A DNA stretch of 64,000 bases, from contig OW818689.1 in the NCBI GenBank assembly GCA_942493325.1, positions 1,302,001-1,366,000 of the forward strand, read 5' to 3'. The translations under genes and the position numbers were made by a program. Positions 42,650 to 50,865 of this stretch are shown here, in pieces; positions within the stretch are counted from its first letter, which is position 1, and each line of letters starts with the position of its first letter. The DNA is from JAAFHB01 sp942493325. GTDB lineage: Bacteria > Bacteroidota > Bacteroidia > Bacteroidales > Prolixibacteraceae. The notes below the pieces were generated by a model. That model was not told the origin of the DNA, did not search any database, and saw only the letters and a program-made list of their open reading frames with translations.

Positions 42650-44860
42650 TTAAAAAAGTTTCACACGGAACCCGGCATAAATCATTCTTCCGCTAAGCGG
42701 GCCCCAGATCATTGAAGCATCGAAATGATCCCCGAAAGGATCGCTGGCCGCAATGATTGGCTGGTCCTGTTTAAAGCCGGTCAGATTCTCACTGCCCAGG
42801 TAGAGGTCGAACCGCTTAAAGGAGCGTGTAACCTGACCAAAAATAACCGTATATGCGTCGAACCTGTCAGGTCTGCGGAAAGCCTCCGGGTTTGAAGAAG
42901 TCGAGGGTATTCTACCCGGACCGTTAAACTGGGCGGTAAAATCAATTTTCCAGTGAAGATTGGCGGACGCATATGAAGCAGCGACCAAGCCTTTGAATTT
43001 ACTGGTATAAGGCTTTTGCCTGAGCGTATCGCTGATGGTCATCTTTACATCATTTACACGGAATGCCCCTGTCAGATCAAGATTTTCGATCAGGTTAACC
43101 TTCACTTCGGCCTGAAAACTATTGGAGTAAGACCTGCCTTTCAGATTATAAATATAGACATGCTGCGGACTCCGGTCATTGTCGACAATGAGCTGCTGAT
43201 TGAATTTCGTGTGGAAAAAATCAAAATTAGCGGTCACAGCCCGTTCATTGATGTGAAAAGTTCGCAAAAAGTTCATACCATAATTTACTGCATCCTCCAG
43301 ATCACGATGCGGGGCAATCACCAAAGACCGGCTGCTTGCAAGAATCTGAAGGTTCTCCGCAACAATCAGTGGTTTACGGATTCCGCGTCCTGCCGACAAA
43401 CGAAGCGTGGATTGCTCGTCTATCCCCCACCGGAAATGAAACCTCGGGGTAATTTTGAGGCCGTGATCCTCGAAATAATCGCCCCTTATACCGGTAAGAA
43501 AGGTCAGATTCTCATTCAACAGATAGGTATACTGGAAAAATGCCCCGGGTACAAAATCGTTTCGATCCATTACCACATTATTCAGAACCTCGTCATAATT
43601 GTCCTGAACAACGCTAAGCCCCGTTGAAAACTGATGGTTTGGATTTCCAATTTCTGCCTGGTAGATGGCATTTCCGTAAAAGGACTTCTGGGTTCCCCTG
43701 TAAAGGTTATTCCCCAGAAAGGCATTCTGATCGTGATAAGTACCATTCAGAATAATACCCAGGCTTCGTTCAGGATGATTTTTGAAGAAAAACCCCGACT
43801 TTGAAAAGAGTTCGTACCGGCGGGTCTTAACGCCGGTTCCATATCCTACCGAATTGCCCGAATCATTCATTTCCCTGAAACTGACCTGACCGCCCTGACG
43901 ATCCTCATCAATCACATTAAATCCAAACCGCCATTCGACATTTTCATTCGGCTCGAAATACCAGCGGTTCATCAGGTTAATTTGTTTCACGAGCGGGTCA
44001 TCGATAAAACCATCTTCGTTGTGATCGTTTTTCACACTCAGATTCTCGTAATGCGCTAAAAATATGGTTTTTAGTTTCGGACCCACTGGAATGGCAGAAT
44101 TGATGTTCGCTTCATACTTTCCAAAATTATTGGCATATCCATTCACAAATAACCGCTCCATATTATTGGGCTTTTTATACTCCACATTGATCTGCCCGGT
44201 TATCGATTCGTAACCATTGATTACCTGAGATGTCCCTTTTGAAACCGAGATGGATTCCATCCACGATCCTGGAATATAACCCAAACCGTAAGTCGTACCC
44301 AGACCACGCAGGTTTGGAATATTTTCGGTCATCATCTGCGTATAGATTCCGCCAAGGCCCAGTAACTGTATCTGTTTTGCTCCTGTAACAGCATCCGAAT
44401 AATTGACATCAACAGATGCATTTGTCTGAAAGCTTTCGCTCAGGTTGCAACAAGCCGCCTTACGTAGCTCATTACTTGTTATGATCTGCTGCTGAATAGG
44501 ATGAGCGTGAGAAAGAAAAGCGCCAGGGCCTTTGGCAACAACATCGACTTCTTTTATTTTTTTTGTTCCCGAAAGGGTTACATTAACCGGATGATCCGGA
44601 TTCTGTACACCGACTGAGTCGGGCTCTATGCCGACAAAACTAAATACCAGGATATCGTTTATCTGACCGTTAACCGGAATCTTAAAGCTTCCGTCGGCCT
44701 GGGAAACGGAACCCACCGAGGTGCCCGACCAAAAAATATTTGCTCCGGGAAGCGGGACTTTCTGATCCTGTTCCACTTCGTATACAATACCGCTAACTAT
44801 TTGGGAATAGCTCAATTGACTAACTGCCAGAAAAGCAGTCAACAAAATACATTTCAACAT
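42650..44860 (-). CDS. TonB-dependent receptor, metal-type
   Basis: 736 aa. Signal peptide, then a carboxypeptidase-like regulatory domain (about 25-95: VSGIVYEVEQDQKVPLPGANIFWSGT...QADGSFKIP), then the plug (about 110-230) and a barrel that ends FRVKLF. The plug contains ELRKAACCNLSESFQTNASVD, a CC pair repeatedly seen in metal-linked Bacteroidota receptors. It imports or senses a ligand across the outer membrane using TonB. The operon HYC_CC_PP - receptor - HMA points to copper or another metal. No SusD partner is present, so polysaccharide uptake is unlikely. Confidence 0.88.
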   Translation of the reverse strand: MLKCILLTAFLAVSQLSYSQIVSGIVYEVEQDQKVPLPGANIFWSGTSVGSVSQADGSFKIPVNGQINDILVFSFVGIEPDSVGVQNPDHPVNVTLSGTKKIKEVDVVAKGPGAFLSHAHPIQQQIITSNELRKAACCNLSESFQTNASVDVNYSDAVTGAKQIQLLGLGGIYTQMMTENIPNLRGLGTTYGLGYIPGSWMESISVSKGTSQVINGYESITGQINVEYKKPNNMERLFVNGYANNFGKYEANINSAIPVGPKLKTIFLAHYENLSVKNDHNEDGFIDDPLVKQINLMNRWYFEPNENVEWRFGFNVIDEDRQGGQVSFREMNDSGNSVGYGTGVKTRRYELFSKSGFFFKNHPERSLGIILNGTYHDQNAFLGNNLYRGTQKSFYGNAIYQAEIGNPNHQFSTGLSVVQDNYDEVLNNVVMDRNDFVPGAFFQYTYLLNENLTFLTGIRGDYFEDHGLKITPRFHFRWGIDEQSTLRLSAGRGIRKPLIVAENLQILASSRSLVIAPHRDLEDAVNYGMNFLRTFHINERAVTANFDFFHTKFNQQLIVDNDRSPQHVYIYNLKGRSYSNSFQAEVKVNLIENLDLTGAFRVNDVKMTISDTLRQKPYTSKFKGLVAASYASANLHWKIDFTAQFNGPGRIPSTSSNPEAFRRPDRFDAYTVIFGQVTRSFKRFDLYLGSENLTGFKQDQPIIAASDPFGDHFDASMIWGPLSGRMIYAGFRVKLF

Positions 44861-44924
44861 TCTAACTGATTTTAAATGAATTAAAAAATTACCAGGGACT
44901 TACACCTTGATAGTTCATGAAAAA

Positions 44925-45392
44925 TCAGGAAAATGATGGAATTTTTAATTGATGAATTAAGACGAGCTGATCAAAGCCATGCATTAATGGCGGAGGAGAA
45001 TAGTATCTGTCTGCGGGAATAAGATCATCACAGACAGGTGAATTGATTGTATTACAGTGAAGGTATAGTTCAGCAAACGGCGGAAAACCTGTTAAATTTA
45101 CGACAGGACTATGCTGATATAAATCTGTAATTTTCAGGAATTTAGCAACTGTGGTACAGCATTGATCTTCAGTAACCAGGCTCTCGTCAGGAAGCGTTGG
45201 ACTACCTGTTTCATCCTGACAAGAATCCGAATCGTTATGGCCACAACAGAAATTTTCGGTCAAAACAGCGTACTCACTGGAGTTGGCAGTACTGCAGTGA
45301 TGAATGTAAACGTTAAATCCTGTACTTGTAAAAAGAAAGAGTACAGCGATCAGTAAACTTACAACAGAGGATATAAACTGTTTTAACTTCAC
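44925..45392 (-). CDS. HYC_CC_PP family small exported protein
   Basis: 155 aa. Signal-anchor about 1-28 (FISSVVSLLIAVLFLFTSTGF). It has the eponymous motifs in order: YIHHCS (HYC-like, near 30-35), ENFCCGHN, EDQCCTTVAKF, and YYSPPPLM near 135. The Cys pairs and His suggest metal binding or disulfide bonding in the periplasm. It is the first gene of the receptor-HMA operon, 64 bp upstream of the receptor. Family function is not established. Confidence 0.8.
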   Translation of the reverse strand: MKLKQFISSVVSLLIAVLFLFTSTGFNVYIHHCSTANSSEYAVLTENFCCGHNDSDSCQDETGSPTLPDESLVTEDQCCTTVAKFLKITDLYQHSPVVNLTGFPPFAELYLHCNTINSPVCDDLIPADRYYSPPPLMHGFDQLVLIHQLKIPSFS

Positions 45393-45496
45393 GCGTTTAA
45401 ATTTTTTCTGTATTATTCCGTTTCATTGGGGCAAATATAAGAAAATATACCACAAAAAGTATTCAGTCTGTTTTCCGGGCTTTGTACGTCGGCAGG

Positions 45497-47173
45497 TTAG
45501 TGTGAATAAGTTAGTTTCACCATCGAAACGGCCTGCCGGGGTAATTGCATCTTTATGAATGCTTCGCCATTCCTGATTTTTACTTTCTCAGGAGCCCTGA
45601 GCTGTTCTAATTGACCGGATTTTTCTAAAGTAGTAATCTGGTCAACAGTTGGATTTTGGGGTGAACCCATCTTTTTCCACACTTCATAGGAGTTGCTGTG
45701 ACTGCTGTCAATCCGATAATGCGTCAAAACTGCCTTTTCAGACGGAATACCTTTGATTTTCAGATCAACTGGTGATCCCGCATCCTGAACATCATCATCG
45801 TGGTAATTCCAGACTAAAACAGTTATCGTGTTATTATCTTTGCTCGCCAAAGCATTAATGTCAGTCCTTATACCCCGGACACCCGAATCGCGTATTGATT
45901 TAAAGTTGTAAGCCAGATCTCCTCCAACTTCCAACCTTGTGCCAGTCATCATTCCCAACATCCGGAAAACATTGAGCACTGGTTTGTCTACTCCGTTTGT
46001 CGCCAGGTCGCGGAATCCGGCGAACCATGGCTGATTTTCGAATTCGAATGACCAGTTTACGGCACCAATAAGGTTTACACCATAAAAATCGGCTAAATCG
46101 TATATCCTTGCAATGGATGCAGCAGAGTAACTCGAGTACATTGTCCCATTCCGGTAGGCATTTTCCGGATTGGTAGCCATACCGCAGGCAGCACATCCTT
46201 CAGGGTCCGACTCGCCGATAATGACCGGAAGGTTTTTCGTTTCAGGGAAAGAGGCGATCACCTCAAAATTATCATTGATGTTTCGCAACTGCGAACTCAT
46301 GCTCATCCGTACAACACCATTCACAACCTTAGGTGATCCTTTGGCATGAAAACCCACAAAATCCAATGGCGCTCCTATCTTTCCGGTTGCCGAATTGGTC
46401 CCCCGCAGGCAATGCTCTATAAAAGTGCGAACAAACCGTGCGCCGCCTCCGTGCGTATGCGGACCACCCATGCGGGCGGTTGGCAAAGCACGTTTTACAG
46501 CATCCGAAGCATAATCGTACATTTTACAATATTCCGCAACACGGTCAGGTGCCATTAAATAATCACCGTTTGGCTCGTTCCAAAGTTCCCAATACCAGCT
46601 TTCAACTTCAGTTTTCCCGTAGCGTATAACGCTATGTTTCACCCATTGATAAATCACTTCGGCCCATTTTTTATAATCGTTTGGTGGATAGGCCCATCCG
46701 GTGATAATCGTTTTGTACTCCTTACCTGGTGCCCAGTCGTGTTTGTAAGGTGTTGGATTGGAGGAAAGCGCTTCAGGCATAAAACCGATCTGGGCCAGCG
46801 GTTTCATTTTACGCTCAATATAAGTATCGAAAATTTTATCAATGATCGTCCAGTTGTAAACGGGGTTGCCATCTTTATCTTCGGTATACATATTGGTAGA
46901 TCCCCATTTTAGTCCCGGCGTACCATCACCGGTGTTCATCAGGTTATGGGCACGCACGTAAACCGGCACGGGACTTAATGCAGCAATCTCGGACAGCAAT
47001 TTTTTGCCATCCTTCATATAGGTATAATTTGGCTCATCGTATCCAAACCACGCCCAAAAAGGTTTTATCGGCCCTTTTTCCCTTGCCAGATCAACGTGTA
47101 TTGAAACCGTTTCATTTTGACAAAAGCCAATCAGGGAAAAAATAACCAGGAAGATGGTAAGTGTCTGTTTCAT
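45497..47173 (-). CDS. GH39-family glycosidase (beta-xylosidase-like)
   Basis: 558 aa from the ATG at 47171-47173, which begins a signal peptide (MKQTLTIFLVIFSLIGFCQ); the 13 upstream codons are not part of it. A TIM barrel carries the acid/base E200 in YWELWNEPNG and the nucleophile E321 in VIIGESDPEGC, with KWGSTNMYTEDKDGNPVYNW near 90 as seen in GH39. A C-terminal beta domain follows. Substrates of GH39 include xylosides and other pentosides; in this arabinogalactan-type cluster an arabinose- or xylose-containing side chain is a likely target. It is exported. Confidence 0.85.
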   Translation of the reverse strand: MKQTLTIFLVIFSLIGFCQNETVSIHVDLAREKGPIKPFWAWFGYDEPNYTYMKDGKKLLSEIAALSPVPVYVRAHNLMNTGDGTPGLKWGSTNMYTEDKDGNPVYNWTIIDKIFDTYIERKMKPLAQIGFMPEALSSNPTPYKHDWAPGKEYKTIITGWAYPPNDYKKWAEVIYQWVKHSVIRYGKTEVESWYWELWNEPNGDYLMAPDRVAEYCKMYDYASDAVKRALPTARMGGPHTHGGGARFVRTFIEHCLRGTNSATGKIGAPLDFVGFHAKGSPKVVNGVVRMSMSSQLRNINDNFEVIASFPETKNLPVIIGESDPEGCAACGMATNPENAYRNGTMYSSYSAASIARIYDLADFYGVNLIGAVNWSFEFENQPWFAGFRDLATNGVDKPVLNVFRMLGMMTGTRLEVGGDLAYNFKSIRDSGVRGIRTDINALASKDNNTITVLVWNYHDDDVQDAGSPVDLKIKGIPSEKAVLTHYRIDSSHSNSYEVWKKMGSPQNPTVDQITTLEKSGQLEQLRAPEKVKIRNGEAFIKMQLPRQAVSMVKLTYSH

Positions 47174-47225
47174 AGGTGAATTTACTGTGGTTATGTGATG
47201 AGTTTGAAGCAATATTAATTAAGCG

Positions 47226-47338
47226 TCTGGCTATTGGCTGCTGGCAACTGGCAACTCAATGCGCAAACTTGAATTTCTAAATCATTAAAAATTTAATTTG
47301 ATCGCGTTCCATGTGTAAGGAGCCAGACGTCAGTTGCT
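47226..47338. repeat. TGGC-rich inverted repeat, copy 2
   Basis: The left arm 47226-47255 (CTGGCTATTGGCTGCTGGCA, then ACTGGCAAC) faces AGCCAGACGTCAGTTGCT (47321-47338), about 65 nt apart. It resembles the element at 6222-6352 in word content and layout. Confidence 0.45.
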
Positions 47339-47361
47339 AATTTTAACTACACCGAATTTCA

Positions 47362-48408
47362 TCATAAGAATGCATCCATTGCAATGGTCGGTCTGCCATC
47401 TGTACCCCAGGCACTTAAAGAATAGCCGCTCCAGCTTTTCGCGCCCTGGGGTTCCCAGTAAATCAGTCCAAGTCCTTGCTTGTCCGGAACAGCCTTAAGT
47501 TTTTGTTGAACTGCGACCAGCATATCGTAAGTATTCTTAGCCCTGGAATCTTCACCTCCGACTTCGACGATCATAACTTCCTTTCCATATACAGATGCCA
47601 TATCAATTAAATTATTGCCCAGGTCTTCTATTGAAAGTGTGAAATCCGGATTTCCTTTTAACCAGTAAGGATAATAGGACAATCCAATTACATCGTATTT
47701 TGCACCGTTAGCTTTGGCATTGTCAAACCACCACCTGAACCGGCTGTTGTTATTTCCCTGGTCAACATGAAGTATCACTTTTGAGGAAGGGCTGATTGCT
47801 TTTACAGCATCGTAACCCTTATTCGTTAACTGAATTAACTGAGACCAGTTCGCGGTGCTCCCTTCGGGATAAAGCAAGCCACCCGGAATCTCATTTCCAA
47901 CCTGAACCCATTCAGCAAAAACACCGGCCGATTTCAAAGCCATCATTACCCCGGCGGTATAATCATAAACATCGGTTAACAGGTTTGAAAAGTCATGGCC
48001 GACCCATGCTGAAGGTTTTTTTTGTTTACCCGGATCGGCCCATGAATCGCTGTAATGAAGATTGATCATTACCCTCATTCCCCATTTTTGTGCCCGTACG
48101 GCCATCGCAACAGTCTCTTCCAAACTGCAATGACCATTTGTTCGGTGGTCAGAAGGATTAACCCAGGTTCTGAGCCGGATTGTATTGATACCATGATCCT
48201 TTAGAATCTGAAAACAATCCTGCTCAGTTCCCTGCTCATTATAAAACTTGTAACCGGTTGCTTCCATTTGCGGAAGCCAGCTGATATCGGCTCCCTTGAC
48301 AAAACTGCTATCGGAAATTACGGGAATGACTGAGTAACCTTTCGTGCATATCAGGATAAGAAATGCAGAAAAGAATAGTCTAAGATCTGTGTTTCTGAAT
48401 TTTAACAT
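47362..48408 (-). CDS. GH53 arabinogalactan endo-beta-1,4-galactanase
   Basis: 348 aa. Signal peptide about 1-29. The GH53 barrel shows VKGADISWLPQME at 38-50, TIRLRTWVNP at 76-85, acid/base E173 in VQVGNEIPGG, and nucleophile E282 in VMIVEVGGED; the end YWEPQGAKSWSGYS is typical. It cuts internal beta-1,4-galactan bonds of type I arabinogalactan or pectin side chains outside the cytoplasm. It lies between GH39 and GH51, transcribed leftwards. A TAAATTTG box (48437-48444, minus) just precedes the dispersed element at 48445. Confidence 0.93.
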   Translation of the reverse strand: MLKFRNTDLRLFFSAFLILICTKGYSVIPVISDSSFVKGADISWLPQMEATGYKFYNEQGTEQDCFQILKDHGINTIRLRTWVNPSDHRTNGHCSLEETVAMAVRAQKWGMRVMINLHYSDSWADPGKQKKPSAWVGHDFSNLLTDVYDYTAGVMMALKSAGVFAEWVQVGNEIPGGLLYPEGSTANWSQLIQLTNKGYDAVKAISPSSKVILHVDQGNNNSRFRWWFDNAKANGAKYDVIGLSYYPYWLKGNPDFTLSIEDLGNNLIDMASVYGKEVMIVEVGGEDSRAKNTYDMLVAVQQKLKAVPDKQGLGLIYWEPQGAKSWSGYSLSAWGTDGRPTIAMDAFL

Positions 48409-48436
48409 AAGAATAATTCGTTCTGGTTTTTGTTTG

Positions 48437-48444
48437 CAAATTTA
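48437..48444 (-). promoter_or_regulatory. Possible -7 box for GH53
   Basis: TAAATTTG on the minus strand matches TAnnTTTG 28 nt before the GH53 start. The -33 region would fall inside the dispersed element (a TTTG lies 23 nt further upstream at 48471-48468). Confidence 0.4.
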
Positions 48445-48534
48445 AACGTAACCGGGTGACTGCCATTCAAAATTGAGCACAACTAAAGGGTTACTTCTCT
48501 TCTCTTAAAAAGTCACCCAGTCACTCGATTTCTC
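48445..48534 (+). repeat. GGGTGAC-ended dispersed element, copy B
   Basis: It starts ACGTAACCGGGTGACTGCC and ends TTAAAAAGTCACCCAGTCAC. It aligns with the reverse complement of 17401-17489 nearly end to end, with a divergent middle. It abuts the GH53 promoter box. Confidence 0.75.
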
Positions 48535-48579
48535 ACCTTTTCTCTTTCACATCTTCTCATCTTCTCGTCTTCTTACTCC

Positions 48580-48630
48580 TGCGACGCATGTAACGATTGA
48601 TTTTCAATTATGAATCTGGTTGCGCCGCAT
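48580..48630 (-). repeat. GGCGCA hairpin element, copy 3
   Basis: On the minus strand it reads ATGCGGCGCAACCAG ... TACATGCGTCGCA. Ends and length resemble the 48-nt copies at 17669 and 17918, but the loop is more different. Confidence 0.55.
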
Positions 48631-48645
48631 TTTTACCAGGAGATC

Positions 48646-48723
48646 ATGATGGCTACTAAGGTTCAGTCTATCGAAATTTCTTTGCGGTCATTGCGGGACA
48701 CCTGGAAGGATTTTAAAAAATAA
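48646..48723 (+). CDS. 25-codon ORF of unknown significance
   Basis: ATGATG at 48646 opens a frame for MMATKVQSIEISLRSLRDTWKDFKK, preceded by CAGGAG at a good ribosome-binding distance. The peptide is charged and could form a helix. It lies inside a repeat-rich gap and has no recognised homologue, so it may be chance. Confidence 0.25.
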   Translation: MMATKVQSIEISLRSLRDTWKDFKK

Positions 48724-48739
48724 ATAAGGTTTTGTTAGC

Positions 48740-48767
48740 AATGTGAAAATTTGCCAATTTTCACATT
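48740..48767. repeat. Perfect 12-bp hairpin AATGTGAAAATT / AATTTTCACATT
   Basis: Two exact 12-nt inverted arms around TGCC, in the repeat-rich gap between GH53 and GH51. Similar TTTGAAAATT words occur at 17540-17590. Confidence 0.7.
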
Positions 48768-48780
48768 CTCATCGTCCCTT

Positions 48781-48955
48781 TCGCCTCCCGAGAACGACGT
48801 GTCCCGAGACCGAAGGGATTCGGGAAGTGATTCAGGATCGCCCAGTCGCCCCCCATTTTCTCATCTTCTCATCTTCTCATCTTCGCCCCGTCGCCTCTTC
48901 GCCTCCGGGGAACGAAGTGATTCGGGATCGCCCCGTCGCCTGTCGCCTTCTATTT
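48781..48955. repeat. Low-complexity GC block with TCTCATCTTC words
   Basis: Two degenerate copies of GTGATTC(A/G)GGATCGCCC(A/C)GTCGCC (about 48827-48849 and 48917-48939) flank three tandem TCTCATCTTC words (48860-48884), with GCCTCTTCGCCTCC next to them. It reaches the GH51 stop codon region. Confidence 0.6.
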
Positions 48956-50485
48956 CAATTGAATCAGCACTACCGATTTGGCAGGAATCGTCGCTTCGAC
49001 TTGTCCCTTGTTTAGTTTTGCATTTTTAAAATCAGCCATCGAAACTTCCTCTTTTTTTCCAAAATCGTTGTATGCATTTATTTTATTCGCAGTGACAATT
49101 TTGCCGGAGACGGTGGTAAATTTCAAGCCCTGGATATCAAAACTAATGTCCTGCGATTTGACAGGACCAAGATTACAAAGGGTAATACTTACAACACCAT
49201 CCTTAATTGAGGCTGAAGCATTGATCGCATCTATTGATTTTGACCCCACTGTGTAAGCTGCAGATGTAACAGTAAGGGGCAGCATCTTTGCTTCCTGGTG
49301 TACATTGTACATCTTAAAGACATAATAGGTAGGGGTTAAGACCATTTCCTTGTCTTTTGTCAGAATAACAGATTGCAAAACATTGATCATCTGGGCAATA
49401 TTGCTCATCCGGACCCGGTCTGCATGATTATTAAAGATATTCAGGTTGATACCCGCCACCAATGCATCGCGTAAGGTATTTTGCTGAAAAAGGAATCCGG
49501 GATTAGTTCCGGGTTCAACATCATACCATGTACCCCATTCGTCAACCAGGAGGCCAACTCTTTTCGCCGCGTCGTATTTATCCATGATTGCGGAATGTTT
49601 GGTAACCAGTTCCTCCATTTTCAAGGTCTTTTGTAAGGTTACAAACCACACAGAATCGTTGAACTGAGTGGCAGATCCTTTCCTGCTCCAGTCGCGCGGA
49701 ATCGTGTAATAATGAAGCGAGATTCCGTTCATCTGGCGGGTTGCCTCGCGCATTAAAACCTCTGTCCAATGATAATCCTCAACATTGGCCCCACTGGCAA
49801 TTTTATAAATTCCCGGCGCGCGCATAAAAGAGGCATACTGACGGTAAAGGTCGGCGTAATATTCAGGACGCATGTTACCTCCGCATCCCCAGGTTTCGTT
49901 GCCAACGGCCCAATATCTGACATTCCACGGTTTCTCGCGCCCGTTTTGTTTGCGTAATTTCGACATTGGATTATCATTGGACGAGGTTACGTACTCCACC
50001 CATTCAGCCGCTTCCTGAACAGTACCACTTCCCACATTCAGATTGACATAGGCATCAGCACCGATTAATTCGCAGAAGTTCAAAAACTCGTGTGTTCCAA
50101 AACTGTTATCCTCCGTTACACCACCCCAATGTACGTTAACAATTGACGGACGATCTGCTTTAGGACCTATTCCATCTTTCCAGTGATAGGTATCGGCAAA
50201 ACAACCACCCGGCCAGCGAACCAGCGGAACTTTTAAATCCTTTAATGCCCCAACCACATCCATACGGAAACCATCGGTATTGGGGATATCCGATTTTTCA
50301 CCCACATAAATCCCACCATAAATGCAATGCCCCAGGTGCTCGGCAAAATGACCATACACAGCTTTGTCAATTTTCGCCCCCGGCTTATCGGCGTGCACTA
50401 CGATTTTATTTTGGGAAATACCCGGACTTGAAAAACAGACTAAAAATCCAATCAACAGTAAACCTGTGCGCAACTTTTTTTTCAT
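48950..50485 (-). CDS. GH51 alpha-L-arabinofuranosidase
   Basis: 511 aa. Signal peptide about 1-25 (TGLLLIGFLVCFSSPGISQ). The GH51 barrel shows YGHFAEHLGHCIYGGIY near 44-60, VRWPGGCFADTYHW near 89, acid/base E197 in WAVGNETWGCGG, and nucleophile E316 in LLVDEWGTWY; a C-terminal beta-sandwich follows and ends IPAKSVVLIQLK. It releases arabinofuranose from arabinan or arabinogalactan side chains, here with an export signal. It is divergent from the enolase-superfamily gene. Confidence 0.95.
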   Translation of the reverse strand: MKKKLRTGLLLIGFLVCFSSPGISQNKIVVHADKPGAKIDKAVYGHFAEHLGHCIYGGIYVGEKSDIPNTDGFRMDVVGALKDLKVPLVRWPGGCFADTYHWKDGIGPKADRPSIVNVHWGGVTEDNSFGTHEFLNFCELIGADAYVNLNVGSGTVQEAAEWVEYVTSSNDNPMSKLRKQNGREKPWNVRYWAVGNETWGCGGNMRPEYYADLYRQYASFMRAPGIYKIASGANVEDYHWTEVLMREATRQMNGISLHYYTIPRDWSRKGSATQFNDSVWFVTLQKTLKMEELVTKHSAIMDKYDAAKRVGLLVDEWGTWYDVEPGTNPGFLFQQNTLRDALVAGINLNIFNNHADRVRMSNIAQMINVLQSVILTKDKEMVLTPTYYVFKMYNVHQEAKMLPLTVTSAAYTVGSKSIDAINASASIKDGVVSITLCNLGPVKSQDISFDIQGLKFTTVSGKIVTANKINAYNDFGKKEEVSMADFKNAKLNKGQVEATIPAKSVVLIQLK

Positions 50486-50865
50486 TGGTAGTAGTTTTTT
50501 TTAAATGATGAATGATCACGATTCCTAAGCACTCGTCAAAAATGGCAGTTATTAAAAGTAGTTAGTACTTATAAAAATCAAAAGTAACAAATAGTATTTA
50601 TATCTCCCTATATAAAATCCAAAAACCGCACCATTTAAAACGTCAAGAATGCAACAAATATTCGTTTATGAAAGAATAATATTATCTTTTTAACATTTAA
50701 TAGTACGATGAAATTTCAATTAAATTAAAAATTATTACTATGAATCCCAGAGCCTACACTCAATTCAACATTCAACAGGTCAACCTCCAAATCTTAAAAT
50801 AATATTTTGAATTTATCGTACTTTTATAAACGAAATAACCAAACACCATTGTAAAAACAAACGAT
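50486..50865. other. 380-bp divergent gap with an inverted repeat and a 20-codon ORF
   Basis: AT-rich promoter region for GH51 (left) and the enolase-superfamily gene (right). AGTACGATGAAATTTCAA (50702-50719) and TTGAATTTATCGTACT (50807-50822) form an imperfect inverted repeat around a 20-codon ORF at 50740-50802. No operator of a known regulator could be named. Confidence 0.6.
50702..50822. repeat. Inverted repeat around a 20-codon ORF
   Basis: Arms AGTACGATGAAATTTCAA and TTGAATTTATCGTACT share AGTACGAT exactly, and the AAATTCAA part with small gaps. Between them a start codon at 50740 gives MNPRAYTQFNIQQVNLQILK. It could be a regulatory stem, a leader peptide or a small mobile remnant. Confidence 0.45.

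Larger units (their letters stand above)
48409..48949. other. 541-bp gap of repeats and low-complexity words
   Basis: From left to right: a possible promoter for GH53, the GGGTGAC-ended element copy B (48445-48534), TCTCATCTTC words (48540-48572), the 48-nt-type hairpin copy 3 (48580-48630), a 25-codon ORF (48646-48723), a perfect 12-bp hairpin (48740-48767), then two degenerate copies of a GCGATCC/TTCGGGA-rich block with TCTCATCTTC and GCCTCTTCGCC words (48781-48955). Confidence 0.7.

Noticed and set aside
43016..43627. 203-codon plus-strand frame opposite the TonB receptor
   Set aside because: It lies within a clear receptor gene on the other strand and shows no motif.
42650..44860. SusC-type polysaccharide transporter
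   Set aside because: It is shorter than SusC, has no SusD gene beside it, and its neighbours are metal-binding proteins.
48743..49029. Two overlapping 90-codon frames across the repeat gap
   Set aside because: Their peptides (HSHRPFRLPR, SSSLSPPEND) are direct translations of low-complexity words and run into the GH51 gene.
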